Assembly: GCA_003552365.1 (NCBI GenBank)
Contig: PUKR01000274.1
Location: forward strand, 1-9,588
Source of the DNA: Syntrophomonadaceae bacterium
Lineage (GTDB): Bacteria > Bacillota > Dethiobacteria > DTU022
Length of the DNA stretch: 9,588 bases
Direction of reading: 5' to 3'
Part shown: piece by piece, positions 4,780 to 9,588 of the stretch
How the letters are laid out: each line of letters begins with the position of its first letter
Numbering within the stretch: position 1 is the stretch's first letter
Notes under the pieces: generated by a model
The model's database searches: none
Told to the model about the DNA's origin: nothing
The model's input: the letters and a program-made list of their open reading frames with translations, nothing else
Position numbers and translations under genes: made by a program

Positions 4780-5814
4780 ATGTCGACATCAAAGAAAAAA
4801 CGCTGCTTTACTATCATGATAGTTCCTCACAACGAAGAGGCTACCTATAGCTTGCGAATTCCCCTCTACCTGGTCCAGGTGGCGGTCATATTTTTGGTTA
4901 TTGGTGTTGCCGGGTTAAGTTTACTGGGATATGCTTACCTCAAGGCTGCTGCTGAAGCAAGTGAAGCCGAGGAACTCAGGCAAATTAACCGGGCTCAGCA
5001 GGAAGAAATCGATGCGCTCGCTGTAGAGACGCAAAGAGTGATGGACCAGATCCATGATATAGACGAATTGATTGAGATGGTTAAAGAAGAGATTGACGTT
5101 GAGGAAGAAGAGCTTGAAGTAGACCTGGATGAAGAGCTTGAGTTGGAAGTTGAGGATGAAGACAACTCCTCTGACAATTCATCGTCAAATCCAACCCGGG
5201 CTAATTCGATGCCAGAAGAAATAAGCGATCTTGCTTTAAGTTCCTTTGATAATCAAACCGGATCCGGTGACTATCTAAACCATGAAAGAGTTTACAGGAG
5301 CAGATCAAACACCAACGGGGTTCTCGGCCGGGCCGCGGAAAATGTCAGCTTGTTAAAAAATCTTTTACCGGAGCGTTCGGGAATGCTCGGTGCGGTTGGC
5401 GATTATGTGGAAGCAAAAAGGGCTATGCCATCTATTTGGCCTGCACGTGGCCGGATAACTTCTGGATTTGGAACCAGGGCGACACCGTACAGTGACGGAT
5501 ACCAGTTTCACAGCGGGGTTGATATTGCCGGTTCCCATGGTTCTTCAATTTGGGCTGCAGCAGATGGGGAAGTGGTTTTTTCCGGTTACAGGGGCAGCCT
5601 CGGCAATGTTTTGATTATCTGTCATGGCAATGACTTTGAAACCCTGTATGCTCATCTTGATGATTTTGCGGTGAGTAAAGGAGATGAAGTGGAGAAAGGC
5701 GAAGTAATTGGCTACATGGGGAGATCCGGTCGGACAACAGGGACACATTTACATTATGAAGTGCACCATAAAGGTTCTCCGGTTAATCCCAAACCTTATA
5801 TGAAGGAGCAATAA
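4780..5814 (+). CDS. Membrane-anchored M23 family (LytM-type) peptidoglycan endopeptidase
   Basis: 344 aa. A short basic cytoplasmic N-terminus (CFTIMIVPHNEEATYSLRIP) is followed by one membrane segment at about 29-54, a coiled coil at 56-115, a run of Glu/Asp at about 100-140 with a Ser/Asn linker, and a C-terminal LytM domain. Zinc ligands are His244, Asp248 (HSGVD) and His325 (HLHYE); the catalytic histidines are His292 (YAHL) and His323. All are present, so it should be an active enzyme cutting peptide cross-bridges outside the membrane. AAGGAG (4765-4770) lies 9 nt before this ATG, and the N-terminus then matches the family. An in-frame ATG at 4720 with its own GGGAG would add 20 hydrophobic residues. 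It is followed after 21 nt by a bactofilin, a pairing known in cell-shape systems. The exact bond cleaved is not visible from sequence. Confidence 0.9.
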   Translation: MSTSKKKRCFTIMIVPHNEEATYSLRIPLYLVQVAVIFLVIGVAGLSLLGYAYLKAAAEASEAEELRQINRAQQEEIDALAVETQRVMDQIHDIDELIEMVKEEIDVEEEELEVDLDEELELEVEDEDNSSDNSSSNPTRANSMPEEISDLALSSFDNQTGSGDYLNHERVYRSRSNTNGVLGRAAENVSLLKNLLPERSGMLGAVGDYVEAKRAMPSIWPARGRITSGFGTRATPYSDGYQFHSGVDIAGSHGSSIWAAADGEVVFSGYRGSLGNVLIICHGNDFETLYAHLDDFAVSKGDEVEKGEVIGYMGRSGRTTGTHLHYEVHHKGSPVNPKPYMKEQ

Positions 5815-5835
5815 TAATTTAAGGAGGAAATAGCT

Positions 5836-6351
5836 TTGTTTAAAAAAGACAACCTGGAAACACCTACGGATAAAGTTAACACGGTTATTGGTAAAGAGAC
5901 CACCTTCAATGGACAAATAAACGGCAATGGCTTGATCCGGATAGACGGGGAAGCTAAAGGAGAAATAATAAACCAGGGTGATGTGATTATCGGAGAGAGT
6001 GGCAGGGTAGCCGTCGAGTTAAAAGCTCGTAATATAACTATAGCAGGACAATATGAAGGTGCTCTTGAAGCGGAGGGTCGGTTGGAGCTAAAGAAAACGG
6101 GTAAAGCGGTCGGAACTTTTAAAGTAAACAGCCTGCTTGTCGAGGAAGGAGCAACACTGGCCGGCAGCATGGAAATGCCGGATGCTGAGGTTGAAGAAGT
6201 GGAGAAAAAAGAGAAGGAAAAGAAGGATTCTGTTTTTGAAAAAGCTGATCGTCATCAACCCGGCAAACCACAAGAAACAAAAGATAGAGAAAAGCAACTT
6301 GGCCAGTTAGGCCAATTCAGTGAAAGTGTTTCCTCGGAAAAGTCTCCATAA
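5836..6351 (+). CDS. Bactofilin (polymer-forming cytoskeletal protein)
   Basis: 171 aa with a TTG start fixed by AAGGAGG (5821-5827) 8 nt upstream. The core, about residues 16-113, is a right-handed beta-helix bactofilin domain (formerly DUF583): repeated short strands with Gly and alternating hydrophobics, as in TVIGKETTFNGQINGNG and GDVIIGESGRV. The N-terminus MFKKDN resembles the short MF-plus-basic tail that tethers other bactofilins to the membrane. The last 58 residues are a highly charged, probably disordered tail rich in Lys, Glu and Gln, longer than in many bactofilins. Bactofilins form nucleotide-free filaments that position cell-wall enzymes. The adjacent M23 peptidase, with its short cytoplasmic tail, is the likely client. 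No further gene follows before the hairpin at 6429. Confidence 0.92.
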   Translation: MFKKDNLETPTDKVNTVIGKETTFNGQINGNGLIRIDGEAKGEIINQGDVIIGESGRVAVELKARNITIAGQYEGALEAEGRLELKKTGKAVGTFKVNSLLVEEGATLAGSMEMPDAEVEEVEKKEKEKKDSVFEKADRHQPGKPQETKDREKQLGQLGQFSESVSSEKSP

Positions 6352-6428
6352 CAGCATTTATTCAAGAGGTTTCTGCCAGTCAAAAGCTCTAAGTTCTTTA
6401 ATTTAAAGCAAATTTATTTGATTAAAAT

Positions 6429-6460
6429 AAGGAAGCACGTCTTTTTTGCCGTGCTTCCTT
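6429..6460 (+). terminator. Probable terminator hairpin after the bactofilin gene
   Basis: AAGGAAGCACG (6429-6439) and CGTGCTTCCTT (6450-6460) form a perfect 11-bp stem with a 10-nt T-rich loop. The tail TTTAGTTT is only moderately U-rich, so termination may be incomplete; read on the other strand the tail is more U-rich. It separates the M23-bactofilin operon from adk. The remaining sequence, 6461-6590, is A/T-rich with no clear promoter. Confidence 0.65.
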
Positions 6461-6590
6461 TAGTTTGGGATCATTTAAAGAAGCATTTTAATTAATAAAG
6501 CAGGATTTGATAAGGAAAAGGAGAAATTTAGCTATTCGTATTTAATTTTTATACTCAAACCAGGAAGTAATAGGAAGGCGAGGGATCAAC

Positions 6591-7238
6591 ATGCTGATTG
6601 TACTTTTAGGGCCGCCGGGAGCAGGTAAAGGGACTCAAGCAGAAAGAATTGTTAACGACCATAATTTAGCCTATATATCCACGGGTGATATTTTAAGGAC
6701 TGCGGTTAAAGAAGATACGCCGTTGGGGAGCAAAGCCAGGGAATATATGGACCAGGGTCAATTAGTTCCCGACCACCTGGTTGTAGAAATTGTTAGAGAA
6801 CGTTTACAAGAACCCGATTGCAGCAAGGGAGCTCTTTTAGACGGTTTTCCGCGGACCGTTGACCAGGCGATCTTTTTGGACCAAATGTTGCCTGATATTA
6901 GTCAGAAAGTAGATCAGGTATTGTTAATTAATGTGGATGAAGAAGAACTTGTTGAACGCCTTACCGGTCGAAGGGTCTGCAGTGATTGTGGTGCGAATTA
7001 CCATGTGAAGTATAACCCTCCGGCAGTGCGCAATGTATGCGATCAATGTGGAGGCGATTTATACCAAAGAGATGATGACTCGCTGGAAACGGTTAAGGAG
7101 CGCTTGGAAGTTTATAAAAAGCAAACGGAACCACTGGTAAAGTTTTATCAGGATAAAGGGATAATCAGTTATATCGATGGCAACAAAAATATAGGTGAAG
7201 TTTTCGATCAAATAAACAGCGCGCTTAATTCTTTATAG
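6591..7238 (+). CDS. adk: Adenylate kinase, zinc-lid type
   Basis: 215 aa, the usual length of the long form. It makes two ADP from ATP and AMP in the cytoplasm. The P-loop GPPGAGKGT is at residues 7-15, the AMP-binding segment STGDILR follows at about 30-36, and DGFPRTVDQA is the NMP-site signature. The lid carries four cysteines, C130-x2-C133 and C150-x2-C153, a structural zinc site found in many Gram-positive enzymes. All key arginines of the lid (GRRVC) and the later DD...ETVKERLEVY block are present, so the enzyme should be active. A purine-rich site (GGAAGGCGAGGG, 6573-6584) precedes the ATG. adk usually sits between secY and map in the ribosomal protein operon; here it heads a DUF951-ychF cluster. 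It could be a relocated or a second copy. Confidence 0.95.
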   Translation: MLIVLLGPPGAGKGTQAERIVNDHNLAYISTGDILRTAVKEDTPLGSKAREYMDQGQLVPDHLVVEIVRERLQEPDCSKGALLDGFPRTVDQAIFLDQMLPDISQKVDQVLLINVDEEELVERLTGRRVCSDCGANYHVKYNPPAVRNVCDQCGGDLYQRDDDSLETVKERLEVYKKQTEPLVKFYQDKGIISYIDGNKNIGEVFDQINSALNSL

Positions 7239-7268
7239 TGCGTCTTATTGGACATGGTGCAACTGATT

Positions 7269-7472
7269 ATGACACAGTACTGTATCGGACAGCTGGTTGA
7301 AATGAAAAAAAGTCATCCCTGCGGGTCTAATTGCTGGAAAATTCTCAGGGTGGGGATGGACTTCCGAATAAAATGTACCGGCTGTGGGCGGAGTGTATTG
7401 CTGCCCCGGTCTCGTTTTGTGAGCAGGGTAAAGAGGATTATTTCCGGCGAGATTTCTCATTCAAAGGAGTAG
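7269..7472 (+). CDS. DUF951 family small protein (YyzM-like)
   Basis: 67 aa from the ATG at 7269, which matches the family's N-terminus (short strand, then VEMKKSHPCGSN). Conserved blocks are HPCGSNCWKILRVGMDFRIKC, TGCGR and LLPRSRF, followed by a basic end. Three conserved cysteines (HPC and C-x2-C) plus one extra could bind a metal, which is inference. In-frame starts at 7248 (TTG) and 7254 (ATG) would add 5-7 residues, but none has a strong ribosome site; GGTG at 7256-7259 fits the chosen ATG best. It lies 30 nt after adk and 14 nt before ychF. A DUF951 gene next to ychF is also seen in Bacillus, so the link is conserved. I know of no established function; a small nucleic-acid-related role is only a guess from its basic residues. 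Confidence 0.88.
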   Translation: MTQYCIGQLVEMKKSHPCGSNCWKILRVGMDFRIKCTGCGRSVLLPRSRFVSRVKRIISGEISHSKE

Positions 7473-7486
7473 GGAGTTGTTATTGA

Positions 7487-8548
7487 ATGGCATGGAGCTG
7501 TGGGATAGTCGGTCTCCCTAATGCCGGCAAATCAACATTATTTAAAGCGCTCACTGCTCTTGACGTAACCATCGAAAGCTATCCCTTTTCGACTATAGAC
7601 CCTAATAAAGCTGTAGTCCCATTACCCGATCAACGTCTTGAAGCTTTGGCCGAGCTGTGTAAGTCTGAAAAGGTTACTCCGGCCACTATAGAAATATTTG
7701 ATGTGGCGGGACTTGTCGAAGGGGCCAGCAGGGGTGAAGGGCTTGGCAACCAATTTCTGGGCCATTTAAGAGACGTTGATCTGCTTATTCATGTCGTGGG
7801 TAAATTTGAAGAAAGCAGCGATGATATTTTAACTCCAAGGTCCAGGCTGGATATTGTAAACCTGGAGTTAAACCTTGCGGACCTCGAAGTGCTATCAAAA
7901 AGACGCCAAAAGCTTGAACCTAAATTAAAAAGTGGTGAAAAAGCAGCGCAAAAAGAGTTAAACTTGTTGTTCCGTCTCGAAGAACATTTAAACCAGGGCT
8001 TACCTTTACGCGATCTTAATTTATCCGAAGATGATTTTAACATCTTATCAGAACTGCCTTTATTAACTTTGAAAGAAATAGTTTATGTTTACAATCTTTC
8101 TGAAAATGATTTCCTTGATCCGGATACATCGTTTTTTCCGGCGAACAGCCCTGTTATACCAATGTGTGCAAGCCTGGAGGCAGAATTGGCCGATTTGTCC
8201 CCGGAAGAAAGAAAACCCTTTATGGAAGCTTACGGACTGCAGGGGAGCCGTAACGAAGCTCTTCTACAGGCCTGTTACGAGCACCTGAACCTTGCAACAT
8301 TCTACACTGTGAAGGGAAATGAAGCCCGTGCCTGGGTAATTCCTGCCAATATCCGGGCTGTTGAAGCGGCCGGAAAGATCCATAGTGATATGGCTGATGG
8401 TTTTATTAATGTTGAAGCAATAAACTGGCAAGTTTTGCTGCAGGAAGGTAGTTTGGCAAGTGCCCGGGATAAGGGGGCTTGTCGGGTCGAAGGTCGCGAT
8501 TACCCGGTAAAAGACGGAGATGTGCTGTTTTTCCGTTTTCGAGATTAG
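7487..8548 (+). CDS. ychF: Ribosome-associated OBG-family ATPase YchF
   Basis: 353 aa, slightly shorter than the common 363-366. The P-loop is GLPNAGKST (9-17), the G3 segment DVAGLVEGAS starts at Asp72, and G4 reads NLSE (203-206) rather than NKxD; the NxxE form is the mark of YchF and accounts for its preference for ATP. A helical coiled-coil insert (about 128-165, LADLEVLSKRRQKLEPKLKSG) lies in the G domain and a TGS-like domain forms the last 80 residues, ending DGDVLFFRFRD. YchF binds the ribosome and has been linked to translation quality and stress response. The TGS stretch reads NIRAVEAAGKIH where most members have GTKAP-AAG-IH, so this is a somewhat divergent member. AGGGAG (7471-7476) lies 10 nt before the ATG. 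Tight spacing on both sides suggests an operon from adk. Confidence 0.95.
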   Translation: MAWSCGIVGLPNAGKSTLFKALTALDVTIESYPFSTIDPNKAVVPLPDQRLEALAELCKSEKVTPATIEIFDVAGLVEGASRGEGLGNQFLGHLRDVDLLIHVVGKFEESSDDILTPRSRLDIVNLELNLADLEVLSKRRQKLEPKLKSGEKAAQKELNLLFRLEEHLNQGLPLRDLNLSEDDFNILSELPLLTLKEIVYVYNLSENDFLDPDTSFFPANSPVIPMCASLEAELADLSPEERKPFMEAYGLQGSRNEALLQACYEHLNLATFYTVKGNEARAWVIPANIRAVEAAGKIHSDMADGFINVEAINWQVLLQEGSLASARDKGACRVEGRDYPVKDGDVLFFRFRD

Positions 8549-8594
8549 CACATCCGGCAGGATTTGTAATGAACAACCCGGAGGGATGATCAGG

Positions 8595-9588
8595 TTGGAA
8601 AAACTATGGCCTTTTGCAGTGCGTACGATTGTTTTACTTCTGGTAATAGTCGGTGCAATATGGTTTTTAGAAAGCATTTCCTGGGTTGTTGGCTTACTGT
8701 TAATCAGTATACTGATTGTTTATATATTTCACCCCATGCTGCTTTATTTAAAAAGACGATTTAAGCTTAACCATGGCCTGGCTACAGGATTGGTCTTTTT
8801 AACATTTTTACTTTTTTGTGCTTTTACTGTTAGCCTGTTAATACCGGTTATTTACTTTGAGGCTACTGAATTAGCCGAAACTTTTCCTCATTATGTCGAA
8901 CGCTTCCAGGAGTATTTAACCTGGTTTTCCGAACAGGTAATCATTCTGGATGTGGAAGAAGAAGTAAGAGAATATATTATAGGCTTGTCAGATAATTTAT
9001 ACCAGGGTATAGAATATGTTGCTGAAGCTTCTCTGCAGCTTATAATTGGCGCTGTTGATTTTTTCCTGATCTTATTTCTTGTTTTTTACCTCCTTTATGA
9101 TTTTCAGTCAGTTCGCGAAAAAATTGTGGATATTGTCCCGGTTAATAATCGCCCCCTGGCAAAAGAGATCATAACTATTGTTGATGAGTCTGTCGGCACT
9201 TTTATCCGTGGCTCTCTAATCCGTTGTTTCGCTGTCGGCGTGGTCACCGGGCTGGTTCTTTTTATAATTGGTATGCCCTATGCTTTTCTGCTGGGCTTGA
9301 TCGCCGGCATATTTAACTTTATTTTGTACATTGGCCCTTATATTGCCGCAGTCCCTGCTGTTTTACTTAGCTTTTCGCCCTTAACACCTTCTCCTCTGGT
9401 TATAATTTTGGTTTATATCCTGGTCCAGGTTCTTGATGGAATTTTCTTAGCACCGGTTGTTCTCGGGCGGACGGTTAAACTAAGACCGATCACGGTTATT
9501 ATTTCTATCCTGATTGGGGGCAGCCTGGCCGGATTACTGGGTATGGTTATGGCAGTTCCCGTGGCTGCGATTTTCAAGGGGCTGCTGG
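8595..9588 (+). CDS. AI-2E/PerM family integral membrane transporter, 3' end beyond the window
   Basis: 331 codons are open to the right edge without a stop. The protein starts with two closely spaced membrane segments (about 8-50), then another at about 58-85, a large charged extracytoplasmic or amphipathic region (about 90-145) and a block of further hydrophobic helices from about 150 on. The DGIFLAPVVLGRTVKLRPITVI segment near the end is the family's typical late motif; only a short C-terminal tail should be missing. The family exports or exchanges small molecules or ions; its substrate cannot be told from sequence, and the AI-2 name is historical. I chose the TTG at 8595 because GGAGGG (8580-8585) lies 9 nt upstream. 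An in-frame ATG at 8586 abuts that site directly and is less likely. It follows ychF by 46 nt and is probably in the same transcript. Confidence 0.9.
   Translation, partial: MEKLWPFAVRTIVLLLVIVGAIWFLESISWVVGLLLISILIVYIFHPMLLYLKRRFKLNHGLATGLVFLTFLLFCAFTVSLLIPVIYFEATELAETFPHYVERFQEYLTWFSEQVIILDVEEEVREYIIGLSDNLYQGIEYVAEASLQLIIGAVDFFLILFLVFYLLYDFQSVREKIVDIVPVNNRPLAKEIITIVDESVGTFIRGSLIRCFAVGVVTGLVLFIIGMPYAFLLGLIAGIFNFILYIGPYIAAVPAVLLSFSPLTPSPLVIILVYILVQVLDGIFLAPVVLGRTVKLRPITVIISILIGGSLAGLLGMVMAVPVAAIFKGLL

Noticed and set aside
4593..4817. Reverse-strand open frame across element B and the M23 start
   Set aside because: It covers a repeat arm, a strong forward promoter and the start of a certain gene; its product has no motif.
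4995..5177. Reverse-strand open frame encoding almost only serine and threonine
   Set aside because: It is the mirror of the Glu/Asp-rich stretch of the M23 protein (GAA/GAG/GAT read as TTC/CTC/ATC in a shifted frame), not a gene.
8264..8677. 137-codon reverse-strand open frame over the end of ychF and the start of the transporter
   Set aside because: It is antisense to two well-supported genes, has no ribosome site that I can see and no recognisable domain.

Overview
The window is a piece of a bacterial chromosome close to the replication origin. It most likely comes from an anaerobic Firmicute of the class Clostridia. The evidence is the block mnmE-rsmG-noc-parA(soj)-parB(spo0J), two consensus parS sites, strong AGGAGG-type ribosome binding sites, several TTG starts, moderately AT-rich DNA, a four-cysteine (zinc-lid) adenylate kinase, and a DUF951-ychF pair of the kind found near oriC in Bacillus. 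All genes are on the + strand. I cannot name the species.

Layout. Positions 1-1171 hold the 3' end of mnmE (tRNA U34 modification) and rsmG (16S rRNA methylation); mnmG, which commonly sits between them, is absent. Positions 1172-1614 hold a perfect parS site and a long imperfect palindrome (element A). Positions 1615-4193 hold noc, parA and parB; parA and parB overlap and are surely co-transcribed. Positions 4194-4779 hold a second parS, a second long palindrome (element B) and a strong promoter. Positions 4780-6351 encode a membrane-anchored M23 endopeptidase and a bactofilin, a pair linked to cell-wall shaping, closed by a hairpin at 6429-6460. Positions 6591-9588 hold adk, a DUF951 protein, ychF and the start of an AI-2E/PerM-type membrane protein, tightly packed and probably one operon.

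How the genes work together. ParB loads at parS and slides as a CTP-dependent clamp, ParA is its ATPase partner, and Noc is the paralogue that couples chromosome position to division. The M23/bactofilin pair acts on the envelope. The rest is tRNA/rRNA modification and nucleotide or translation housekeeping.

The observation most worth following is that the segregation operon is bracketed by two copies of the same module: parS, then an approximately 275-290 bp palindromic element, then a gene start. Elements A and B share a related right end that finishes in an identical 13-mer. Their stems differ by three paired, compensatory substitutions within 10 bp, so the pairing itself has been kept. I cannot assign them to a known family. 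Second, the Noc protein has the Noc-type DNA-specificity residues but lacks the N-terminal amphipathic helix by which Bacillus Noc binds the membrane.
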